Shown here: one piece after another, positions 47,901 through 59,900 of the stretch
How the letters are laid out: the number at the start of each line of letters is the position of its first letter
Numbering within the stretch: position 1 is the first letter of the stretch
DNA from: Saccharothrix sp. HUAS TT1
Lineage (GTDB): Bacteria; Actinomycetota; Actinomycetes; Mycobacteriales; Pseudonocardiaceae
Direction of reading: 5' to 3'
NCBI RefSeq assembly: GCF_040744945.1
Contig: NZ_CP160453.1
Location: forward strand, 7,006,001 to 7,070,000
Length of the DNA: 64,000 bases
The notes under the pieces: model-generated
Seen by the model: the letters and a program-made list of their open reading frames with translations, nothing else
What the model was told of the DNA's origin: nothing
The model's database searches: none
Made by a program: the position numbers and the translations under genes

Positions 47901-50900
47901 GGTTGTTCACGACGTGCCACATCGGCACCATCGCGCTGCTGGGGTCGCCGACCTCCAGGATCACGTCGGCGGCGATGTCCACGAGGTAGCTCCACGCCTC
48001 GTGGCCCACCACGTCGGCCGAGCCGTCGGCGTCCTGGACCACCCGGATGGCCCGCCGGAAGAGGACGTCCTGCAAGGGCAGCGGCAGCGCGAACAGGTTC
48101 GCCAGTGCGGTCGCCGACCGCTCCGACAGGTCTTCGATCGTCCACCGGGTGATGTTCTCAACCGAGGAGTGAACCGGGTCCTGTTCCGATTCCCACGACG
48201 ACCCCGGGCTGATCGGCCGGACTTCCTCGTCCTCCATCGGCTCGAACTCCGCGCCCGCGCCCCCGGCGCCCGGATCGCCCACACCCGGATCGCCCACGCC
48301 TGGATCACCCGCGACCGGATCATCCGCGACCGAGTCCCCGAAGCCCGAGTCCGACCTCGCGTCCGAGCCCTGGAGGTCCACGTCGGAGGCGGGCGCCCCG
48401 ACCCCCGCGTCCTCCGGCAGGTCGACGTCCCCGGGCTCCGGCGGGAGTCCGGGCGGCGGTGCGGGTTGCAGCAGTTGATCGGTGGTGCGGTCGACCCACC
48501 ACAGGTCGCGCGGTCCGACCAGGTCCCCGACCGGGAACCGGCGGTCCTGGGGGCGAACCGGCCCCAGCAGGGGTCTCCCCAGCACCGGCGACCGAGGGGG
48601 AACGCCCAGGCTCACGACGATCCGGTCCGCGATCGCGAGCCGATCCCGGCCCATCCCCGCGAAATTGGTGACGGCGTGCGCTTCGGCCTCGTAGACGAAT
48701 TCGACGGTGAGGTTGAACTGCTCACCGCCCGGGAGTCGGTAGCCCCTGTTGAACACCTCGTCCACCACCTCGCGGACGTCTTCCGAGGACGCGTCGGAGG
48801 CGGTCACGTGCAGCTTGAGGAGGAAGTCGCGGACGCGGACGCCGTCGACCTCGAAGTCCCGGACGTCGTAGACGACGGGTATCCGCGGCCCGACCGGGTA
48901 GGGGCGCCCCAGCACGGAGACGCCCTGCCGGAACGCCTCGAAGCGCTCGCTGCGCACCGTGCCGAGCAACGGGGCGGACTCGCCGACCTCCCGGATGCGC
49001 TCCGGGTGCACCGCATTCGGGAGCGGGTCGAACCAGTCCGCGCCGGGGGCCGGGCTGTGCCGCCACGACGGGTCGTCCAGGATCGCCCGCCGCGCCGCCC
49101 TGGCCGCCAACCGCTCCACCGGCTCCCGCTCCAGGGACCTACCCGGCTCCACGGGCCGCGGGTTGGCCAGCGCGTAGCTCATCGGACGCGGCCGGAGGGC
49201 CCAGTCGACCAGCACCTCCACGTGCCCCGCGGTCCCGAACTCGTCCCTGACGTCCACGTCGAACACCTCGTGGTCGTGGAAGATCTCGGTCACCCGGGAC
49301 GCGGCCATGCCCGTGATCCGCACGCGCGGCGGCTGGTAGCCCTGTCGCGAGCGCGCCTCCGACGCCCGGCTCACCTCCCGGGCCACCGACACCAAGGCCG
49401 CCTCTTCCCCCGGGTCCAGCGGCTCGTCCGACGCGTACTCGGCGCGGTGGAAGCTCTCGGCGACGAAGTGCTCCGGCTCCGGGGCGTCCGGGGACTCCAG
49501 GAGACGAGGACTGGCGGGGCCGGCGAGGCCCAGGTCGAACGCGATCAGGGTGGCCAGGAACTCCGGTCCGGTGCCCCTCCCGCCGAGCAGCGTGTGGACG
49601 ACGGTCTCGGCCGCGACGACCTTGACGTACAAGTCGAACACCCGCTCGGCGAGGTGCTCGGGCACCGCCGGCGACACCCTGGTCCCGCCGATCACGGACA
49701 GCACGGTGCTGCGCCCCCGTCGCCGCGCCATGTCGGACAGCCGCCGCTCCACGGCCGTCAGGAGGCTGTGCGCGGGGTTGTCGGTCCGTTCCAGCGCCTC
49801 GATCGTCCACGGCGGCGCCCCCGAGCCGAAGCCGATGTCGAGCACCTCGCGGGGGAGCGGCGCGGCGTACTGCTCGATGTCGCGCAGCACGCGCGGGTCG
49901 TGCCGGCGCTTCAGCAACTCCGCCTGGATGGCATCGGACAACGAATTGACCCAGGTGCTGTTGTTGGCGAACCCGAGGAGGGACAGTCGGAACCTGGCGA
50001 TCAACCCGGCTTGAGCCGCCGTCACCTGGCGCAGGTTGCCGTTCGACTGGGCGTCGAAGGTGCTCACCACGCGCCTCGCCCAAGTCAGGTTGTCCGCGCT
50101 CATGAGGTACGGGAAGGTCAAGCGGCCGAGCTGGAGCGCCAGCCGGTGGGCCCAGACCTCGAAGCCCCGTTCGATCGGAGCCTTGGTCGCCAGCCTGGCG
50201 GCGATGACCGCCTGCAAGCTCAGGGCCACGTCTTCCGACAGGTCCCGCTCGGGCACGCCGGACTCGACGATGAGCCACGCCCGGTGGAACGCGGCTTTCA
50301 CCAGTTCCGCCGCCACCGCCCGCACGACGTCCTCGGACACCTCCCGGGGGGCCGGCTCCCCGCCCGCGGCGGTCTGCCCGGGGGGCGGCGCACCCCACTT
50401 GGAGGTGGAGGCCACGATGAATCGTGCGCGCCGCATCGCGGTCGCCCTCATCCGCTCGTTCGCGGCCTCCGGCATGGCGGTGGAGCCGGGTGTCGGCGCC
50501 CACGTCCCGGATCGCACGTCGAAGGGCAGCGGGTGGTCGAAGAACCCCTCGTCGTCGCCGAGGCGGGCGAAGAACTCCGGTTGGTCGTCGACGTGGAAGA
50601 CGACCCCCGCCTGCTCGCCGGGGTGGGTGACGAAGATCCAGTTGAGCACCGCGGGGGCGATGCCCTCGATCAGGTGGGCGGCCAACCGCGAAGGCACCTT
50701 CTCGTGGGCCTCGCCCGAGGCCACCACGCGTGCCGCCCGCTCGATCGCGTCGCGCAGCAGCATGTGGGTGAGCATCTCGGCCGCGTCCGCCGCGCGGTCG
50801 GGGCCGAGGGAGCCGTAGGAGGTGCGGGACGCGACGACCGCCCGCGCCCGACGTGCCGTGGCGTCCTCGATGCGTACCGGCACATCCATCGAAGCGAGCT

Positions 50901-53900
50901 CCCGCCGGATGCGGTCCCCCTCCCGTGTGAAGAGGTCGAACGTCCACACCTCCCGGCCCGCGACCAGGTCCGGCGGCACGGCGGTCCGCAGGGCGGGCTC
51001 GACCCGCAGCAGCGCCGCCTCGGCCGTCCTCAGGTCGCCGTACCCGGCCAGTGCCGCGGCGGCGAGGTCCACCACGTCCGACCACACCCGGATGTCGGTC
51101 AGCGGACGGGCCCACTGCACCATCCGGGGCGCCCTCAGGTACACGGCCTCCTGGAGGGACCGCGAACCGCTGAACACCCACTCCCGCGCGAGCACCGCCT
51201 GCCGGCTCAGCAACTCGTGCGTCCACTCGGTGGAGGGGTCGGACAGCACGTCCTCCAGCAACCGCCACGCCTGCTCGCGCACCGCGTAGACCGGCGGCGG
51301 GGTGTCGTCCGCGGGCTCGTGCGGACGGACGAACCAGCGAGTGGCCTGCCGGGGCCCCGGCAGGAGGGGCCGGTCGCGCAGGTTGGTCAGCGCGTTCTCG
51401 CGGTTCTGCACCTGCCACAGGTGGCGCGGCCTGAGCGCGGAGCCCAGCACGGCTTGGAGCAGTCGACCCGCCGGGGTGCCCATGATCCCGCCGTCGCCGA
51501 CCGCCTGCCCCTGGCCCGGCCGGCCCGTGAGGACGGGGCGGGCGAGGTCCCCCGGTGGGAGCCTGAGATCCTCCGGGGACGACGGCTGGGGGCGGCCCTG
51601 GTCGTGGTCGTCGTCGACGCCGAGGTAGTGGAGCAACTCGTGCGCCGCGGTGACCGGGTTGATGTGCTCCGGCCAGTGGTCCTGGGTGGCCCTCCGGACT
51701 CCCCCGACCCGGACGTCGGCGTGCGCTGCCAAGGGGTCGGAGACGAACTCGACGGTGACGTGGAACTGCTCGCCGCTGGGCAGCCGGTAGCCGCGGTTGA
51801 AGATCGCGTCGACCGCGTGGCGGACCCCCGTCCGGTACAGCGGCCCGACCCCGCCCGGCCGGTCGAGGCGCAGCTTGACGGTGTAGTCCCGCACGGGGAC
51901 GCCGCCGACGGTGAACGCGCGCACGTCGTAGGCGATGAAGGTCTCCACGCCCCAGAGGAGGGGCCAGCCGCGGTCGACGCTGCTGGTGTCGAGCACCTGG
52001 TGGTGCTCGCCGCGCACCGTGCCGACGATCGGCGCCCGGCGCCGCGCCTGGCGGACGTCCGCGGAGCTGACGGCGTTCGGGAGGCGGTCGAACCAGTCCG
52101 CGGTGGTCGCCTCGCTGTGCCGCCACGAGGGGTCCTCCAGCACGGGGCGCCGCAGCGGCGGGAAGGCCGAGCGGTCCTCGCCGCCGCGCGCGGGGAGCCC
52201 GGCTTCCGCGGTCCAGTCCACGTGCACGTCCACGCCGTCGCGCGGACCGCCCTCGACCACTTCGACCCCGGTGGACCCGGCGTCGCGGAAGCGGTCGCGG
52301 ACGCGGTCCGCCTCCGACCCCGAGATCCGGACCGGGGCCTCGGCGTAGCCGAGCAGCCGTCGACCGGCCTGCGAGCGCAGGATGCGCTCGATCGAGTTCT
52401 CCAGGTGGTCCAGGCCCGACCGGTCCGACTCCGGCGCACCCGACCGGCGGAACGACACCTCCAGGGTGAACCGCTCCTCCGCCTGCTCCGGGAGGGGCGC
52501 GGGCGGCAGCGCGGGCGGGGCGCCGGTGAGGCCGAGGTCGACCACGATCCGGTGGACGAGGAACTCCACGTCCCGGTTGTGGCCGCCGACGGCCCGGTTC
52601 ACCACCAGCTCGGCCGTGGCGACGTCCACGACCTGCGCCAGCACGGCGTCGTCGACGTCGGTGCCCGCCGTCATGAACGCCACTGCGCCGCGCGCCTGCT
52701 GCCGCGCGTAGGAAGGGCTCCAGCCATTGGTCGCGGCCTCGTCGCCGTGCAGCCGGGTACCGGCGCCCGCGAAGCGGCGCGCGATCTCGGCGGCCCGCGC
52801 CAGCGACTCCTGGGTCCACGGTCGCATCTCGGCGCCGAGCCCCACGTCCAAGGCTCCCCGGGGTGCGGTGAACCGGGGTTCGTCGCGGGGCGGGCGCACG
52901 GCGGTCCTGATGCGGTCGCCCCAGCGGTGCGCCGTGCCGCTGCCGCGGAGCAGCGCCCTGTTCCGCACGCGACGGCGCTCGACCTCCCTGGTGAGCACGT
53001 CGGCCGCGACGACCGCGGTGAAGTCCGCCAGCACCGGTTCGGGGACGTCCGAGTTCACGGTGCGCAGTTCCGCCACGTCCAGGGCGAAGGCGTTCGCCGC
53101 TTCCACCTCGGACTTCCACGTCTCGGCGTGGGCGGCCAGCGTGGCGAGCGCCGCCGTGACGCTGTCCGCCAAGCCCCGCGCCACCCGGTCCGGCACACCG
53201 GCGCCCGCGCCCAGGTCGAGCACCACGCGGTGCGCCAGCGACTCGGCGCCCCGGTCGGGGGCCACGACCACCAGCACCGCGGCGACCGCGTCGGTCGCGG
53301 ATCGCCGGAGGTCGGCCGGCAGGTCGACCTTGGCGGCCCCGGACACCAGGACGTTCCTCGCGGTCAGGCGCGCGGCCGCGACCAGTTCGGCCGCGACCAC
53401 CGCGGCCACGTCCTCCAGGACCGCCGCCGGCACGTCCTGGTAGGCGGTGGCGGACCCGAGGAAGTCCCACGCCCGCCGCGTCGCCGTGTTCCGCGTCCTG
53501 GTGTCCACGTCGTCCAAGGCGCTCCCCACCGCGGCGACCGCGTCCGCCAGCTCCTCGGGCGTCCAGGGCGGCGCTCCGCTGCCGCTGCCGAGGGGGAACT
53601 CCACCCGGTGCACCAGCGACCGCCAGTCGCCGCGGCCGAGACCGGACCGGTCGAGGGTGATCCGCTCGACCAGGTCGCCCACGACGGCCACCACCAGGCG
53701 TTCCATCATCGCCGGCGCGGCGTCGACGTGCCCGGACCCGTTCTCCAGCAGCTCCTCCGCCCGGCGGACCGCGTCCCGGGCCAGCGACCCGGCGACCACC
53801 GCGGTGGCGTCCTGGGCGACGTCCGGGGCCAGCCGGCCGTAGGAACCGCGGAACCCGACGACCGCACCCGCCCGCCGGAGCGCGGCCTCCCTCGTCCGCC

Positions 53901-56900
53901 AACCGAAGTCCTCCGCCTCCCGCCGGGCCTCGTCGGCGCGGCGGCGCAACTCCGGCTCGGTCCACGGCTGCGCGTCGGACGCGGCGACGGCGCCGGCCAG
54001 GTCGTCCCGGGCCGACCGCACCAGCGACCACGTCGCGGTGACGCCGGCTCGCGTGTCCAACTCGTCGGCGGCGATGTCGACCAGGTCGGCGCGCAGTCCC
54101 GCGAGCCCTTCCTTCCCGACGACCTCGGTGACCAGCGCTTGGGCCCGCAGGTACAGGACTTCCTGCGTGCGCCGGGAGGTGTCGAACAGCCGCGACCGCG
54201 CTTCGGCGGCCCGCTCCCGCAGGAGCGCCGGCGTCCACGGCGGGGTCTCCGGTTCGTCGGTGGCCCCCCACGCGTCCACGCTTCCCCACGCGTCCGCGAA
54301 TCCCTGCTCGCCGGCGGCCCTCGCCTGGTAGGCGGCCCCGGCGTGCCCCGGCGCGTAGGTCGACTCCGGCGCGTCGGTCGTCTCCGCCTGGTAGGCGGCC
54401 TGGGTGGTCCTCGCGCCGACGTCCCCGGCGGGGTACAACCCGGCGCTCTTCAGGACCCAGCTCGGGTCGTGCTCCCCCAGCAGCCGGAGGGCCGCCTCGG
54501 ATGTCGGGGCCGGGCTCTCCAGCGCCCTCCTGACGTTCTCGACCAGCACCAGGTGACGCGGCCTGACCGGCGCGTGCCCGGCGCCCTTCCGGGGGGACAT
54601 GATGCTGCCGTCGCGAACGACCCGTCCCCGGCCCGGGTGCTCCATGAAGATGGTCCTGGGCCCGGCCTGCGCGCGGGGGTCCCGCTGGTGCTCACCCCTG
54701 TCGCGGTACTCGTCCCTCGCGCCGAGGAAGTGGAAGAACTCGTGGGCCGCCTGCCCGGGCGTGATCGTGACGGGCCAATTGTGCTGGAAGGTGCGCGTCC
54801 CGGGAGCCCCGACGAGGATGTGGCCGTGCGCGTTCTCGCGCCGGGCGGTGAACTGGACGCGGGCGTGGAACTGGCTCCCGTCGGGGAGGCGGTAACCGCG
54901 GTTGAACGCCTCGTCGACGCCCTGGCGGACGCGCTGCTTCAGCGCCGCCAGCTCGGCCTCCGAGGCGTTGGTCGTGGCGCCGCCCCACGGGTCGACCGGG
55001 TCCAGGAACAGCCGCACGGTGAACTCGCGCACCGGCACGCCGTCCACCACGAAGTCGCGGACGTCGTAGGCGACGGTCGTGGTGACGGGCGTCAGGCGGG
55101 CCCGCCCGCGGGAGACCTCGCCGCTGTTCATCACGCTGAAGTCCAAGCCGCGCACGGTGCCCGTGACGACCTTGGGGCGCGCGGCGCGGATGCGTTCCGC
55201 GGAGACCGGGTCCCTCGGCGCGAACCAGGGCGCGCTGGGGTCGGTCCGGTGGCGCCAGCTCGGGTCGTCGAGGATCGGGTGCTCGAACCGGGGAAGGGGC
55301 GCGTCCTCCTCGCCCTCCGCCGGGGAGGCGGGCTCCCGCAGCTCCGGTTCGAGGGCCGCGCCTCCGAGTTCCAGCACGGGCGCGACGCCCTGGAGTTCCC
55401 TCGGCGTCCTGCGCCTGAGGGTCCAGTCGACGAACACGGCGGTGCCGTCGACGGGACCGCCGCCCTTCACCTCGGCGGTCACGAGCGGCACGCTGCGCAG
55501 CACTTCCGCGGCGTCCTCGGCCCGCACCCCGGAGACCACCACCGCCGGTGGCAGGTAGCCCAGCGCTTCGCGGGCGAAGGCCGCGTCGGCGATGTCCCCG
55601 GCCATCACCAGCAGGTCGTACCGCTGCCACTCGGTCAGCCCGGCGACGTCGGGCGCCACGTCGAAGAACCACTCGGGGGCCGGGTTCGACGCCTCGCGGT
55701 CCGGCTGGGACATCGCGAAGGGCGACGCGGCGAACCCGAGGTCCCGGGCGATCTCGTAGGCGAGCGCCACCGCGCCCCGGTAGTAGCCCTCGACCCCCGA
55801 GTGCGACGCCAGGTCGATCGCGATCGCGCTGGTGAGGTCCACCAGCAGGTCCTCGTCGGAGGTCGGGTCGACCTCGGTGGTGAACGCGACGATGCCGCGA
55901 GCCCGCCGCAGGGCGGTCGCCCGCACCCGGTGGTCGGCGTTCTCCAGCACCTCCAGCGACGCGGCGACCTTCGCGCGCAGCCTCGCGGGCGTCCAGGCCG
56001 GCGCCACCGGCCCCCTCGCGGGACCGAGGTCGGCGTCCACGGGGTCCGAGGCGTCGAGTTCGAGGACCTGGGCGCCGCCGTGCTCCCCGATCCGCGCGGT
56101 GCCCAGGTCGCGGGCGATGCCGCGAGCCAGGTCCACCACCGCGGTGAAGTCCTGGTACTGCTCCAGGGCCTTCGCGACGACGTTGACGAGCGCGGGGCGG
56201 GTGTCGGGCGGGAGCAGTGCGGGGTCGTGGGTCTGCTCGACGACCCACCGGGCCCTCGGGTACACCAGGGCGTGGGTCCAGTCGGGCCGGCCGCGCATCC
56301 ACTGCCCGGCCGCCGAGCCCTCGGCCTTGACGGTGTCCTCGGTCCACGGGACGCCCTGCGGCGCCGCGTCGTCCAGCGGCCCGTGCCAATCGTCCGGGTG
56401 CGGCAGGCTCTCGAATGCCTGGTTGTGCTGCGGCGTGCCGTCCAGGAGGTCTTGGGCGATCCAGTCGAGGTTGTCGGAGTCGTAAGTGTGCCGGTGGACC
56501 CCCGGTGCGTCGCTGCGCCGCAGGGTGACCGTGACCGAGGGCTCGCCCGGGGTGCCGCCGAGTTCCACCTCCACGGTGAGCGACTGGCCGGACCTCGGAC
56601 GGGTGATCACTGACCGGACACCGGTCCCCAGCGGCGTGACCGCCACCTCGGCGTCGCCCAGGTCCTCGGGGTAGGCCGCGCGCAGTCGGTCCCGGTCGGC
56701 GAAGAAGTCGCCCAGCAGGTCCCGCGCGTCCACCACCGACAGCGCCGAGCCGGTCTCGCGGACCGCGCGGTCGGTGCCACCCCGAGCCGGTTCGGCGACG
56801 TCGACTCGCGGCGCGACGCCCGGGCTCGCGCCCTGGCGGCGCGCGTCCCGCTGCACCCGGACCTCGACGGCGTCGCCCGGCTCGCCGCCGGTCAGCCGGA

Positions 56901-59900
56901 GGTCGACACCGCCCCGCTCGCCGAGGACGGCGGTGAACGCGTCGCGCACCGCTGCGGCGCTCGCCGCGGGTCCGGAGATCTCGACCACCGGGGCGGGGAG
57001 GGGCCGTCCGGCCTTCTCCCGGGCGGCCAGCAGGTCGAGCGCGGACGCCCGCACCAGCGCCCGCCCGCCTGCCGTGAGGTCGGGGGCGCCCGGCACGTGG
57101 GGGAACCACAGGTCCGCGACGGCGAGCGACGGCGGCGTCCCGGGCGCGATGCCGAGGTCTTCGGCGAGGCCGTAGGCCAGGGCGGTGCTGTGCCGAGGGC
57201 TGTGGTGCTTCAGCAGATCGGCTGCGACGATCGCGGTCAGCCCTTCCAGCGTCTCGGGGTCGTTCGGGGCCGCAGCGACGGCGACGATCCCCTGTGCTCG
57301 GCGGAACGCCTCGTCCTGGACGGACTCGGGCCGCCCGGCCAGGTCCCGGTGGGCCGCCGACGCCCGCGCGGTCAGTTGCTCGGACGTCCACTCGGCGGCG
57401 GGGCCGGCGGCGAGCGGCCCCGTCTTCCTCAGGATGGCGCCCACCCGGCCCCCGGTGGCTCCCGGCGCGGGCAGCTCGACGACCTCGTGGCCACCGAGCG
57501 GCGACGGCGACGCGACGCCCAGGTCCGACGCGATCCGGTGGGCCAGCTCCGCGGTCTCGCGGAAGCGGAGCCCGTCCACCAGTGCTGCGGCGACGACGAA
57601 GGTGAGGTCCAGGTGCGCGGTCGGGTCGGGCGCCGCGGCGGGGTCGGCGACCAGCGACGTGATCCAGTCGGCCCGCCGCACGGCCGACCGCTGCCTCGCC
57701 GGGTCCCGCTGCTCGGCCAGCACCGCGCGCGCCCGGACGGCTTCGGCTCGCAGCAGCGCCCCGGTCCAGGGGGCCCGGTCCCCGGCGGACGGCCGCACCG
57801 GGGCCTCCGCGACCACCAGCGGACCGGTGACCGCCGTGCGGTCCGACCGCGAGAAGATCCCGTTCAGGGCGCGGAGGAACCTGGCGGGCCTCTTCCACCG
57901 GCCTCCGGCAGGGGCGGATGCCCCCTGCCCGCCGGTCACGTCCGGCGCCGCGTCGACCGGCGGGTTGGCGGCGGCCAACGCGTTCAGGTGGTGCGCGAAC
58001 AGCCAGAGGTGGCGCGGCAGCAGCCGTCCGCTGCCGTCGAGCATGCCGATGCCCATGATGCCGTCGTCGTCGACGACCTGTCCCCGGCCGGCCTCGACCT
58101 GGAAGAGCGGTTCGTCGTCGATCGTCTCGACGTACTCGTCCACGAGGCCCAACTGGTGCCCGTGCTCGTGGCCCAACGTCATCTCGGACGCGTTCAACGG
58201 CCACGCCAAGTGGCGCGCGCGGGCGTCGTCGTCCATCACCGAGATCACCGAGTGCGCGTCGGCCGGGTCGTCGGTGAACTCCACCGTGACGTGGAACTGC
58301 TCCCCGCCGGGCAGGCGGTACCCCTGGTTGAAGATCTTGTCCACGCCGCCGAGGAAGCGGTCCTTCAGCTCGTCGAGCTGCTCTTCCGTCGCCGCGACGT
58401 CGGTCGTGTCCAGGAAGTACCTGGTGGTGATGTCGAGCACCCGGCGACCGTCGAGGTCGAGGGCGCGCACGTCGTAGGCGATCGGGTCGCGGACCAGGTC
58501 GAGCCGCGGCTTGCCCACGATGCTGATGTCGGACTTGGAGGTCGGCTTCACGCCCTCGCCGCGCACCCACGCCGTGACCGGGGTCCCGACCCGTGCCGAG
58601 GCGACGCGGTGCGACGACACGGGGTCGCGGGGGTCGAACCACTCCGCCGCCCAGCGCCTGCTGTGCCGCCACCTCTCGTCGTCCAGGACCGACTTCACTA
58701 CCGCGGGCGCGGCGACTTCCTGGTCGGACTGCTCGGTTTCCGGGTCACCGACCACGTCGGTGACCGGCGGCGCGTCGAGCGGGGTGACGCGCGGGGCGTC
58801 GAGCGGGGCGGTACCGCCCGGTCGCACCAGGTCCCACTGCACGAACACGGCGGCGCCGTCGCGGCTCTCGTCCAGCTCGACGGCGATGTCGACGTCGACG
58901 ACGTGCTTGCGCAACAGCTCCTGGACGTCCGGGACGGTGGAGGGGTGGCCGGAGATCCGGACCACCGGCGGCAGGTAGCCCAGTTCGGCGCGGGTGCCCG
59001 CGGCCTCGGCCAGTTCCTCCCCGAGCTTCTCCACGCGGCCGGACTGCGCCTCGTCCAGCGCCTTCGAGCCCGGTCCGGAGGTGAACGCCAACTCCGGCGG
59101 AAGGGCGCGGTTCCCCGCCTCGGCGGGATCCTCCAGCGGTGCGGCGGTAGCGGTGATGCCCAGGTCGCCGACGATCTGCACGGCGAGCTTCGCGCTGCGC
59201 CTGTAGTAGTGCTCCTCCTTGTAGTCGTCGGCGACGACCACAAGGAGGTCGTCGAGCACGTCGCGGTCGATCGGCGCACCGGCGCTGACGACCGACGTCA
59301 CGATCCCCTCCGCGCGCCGCAGCACGAGGTCCTGCGTGAACCGGGTCTGCTCGTCCAGCCAGGCGGCGCGCGCCAGGTCTGCCCGCAGCCGCAGCGATTC
59401 CACCGTCCAGGGCGAGTCCTGCGACGGCCCCTTGCGCGCACGCAGGTCGCGGATGGCCCGGTTCGGCCCGGTGGTGGGACCGGCGATCGGCGGCAGGGCG
59501 GTTCCCAGGCCCGCGGCCACCTCCAGGGAGGCTTGCCTGGCGCCTTCGGTGTCCGCCCTCTGCAGCACGCTCGCCACGACCCTGACGACGTCTTCGAACG
59601 CGTCCGGGTCGGTCAGCCCCGACATGTCGTGGGTCTGGACCACGATCACGCCCGCTTCGGCGAACAGCGACTTCCGGTCGGCGGCCGGGAGGTCGAGGCC
59701 GTCGAGGTAGGCCATCGCCCGGTGGCCGGCGGTCCGCACCACCTCCGGCGTCCACTGCGCCGAACTGTCGCGGGGGTCGTCCCGCTGCGGAACCTGCTGA
59801 GCGCCCTGCCCCATCGCGGACATCGCCGGTTCCGGCACCGCGAGCGCTTCCGCGTCCTGGTGGGTCACCGGCCCCGGCAACGGGCCGCCGTCCACGACCG

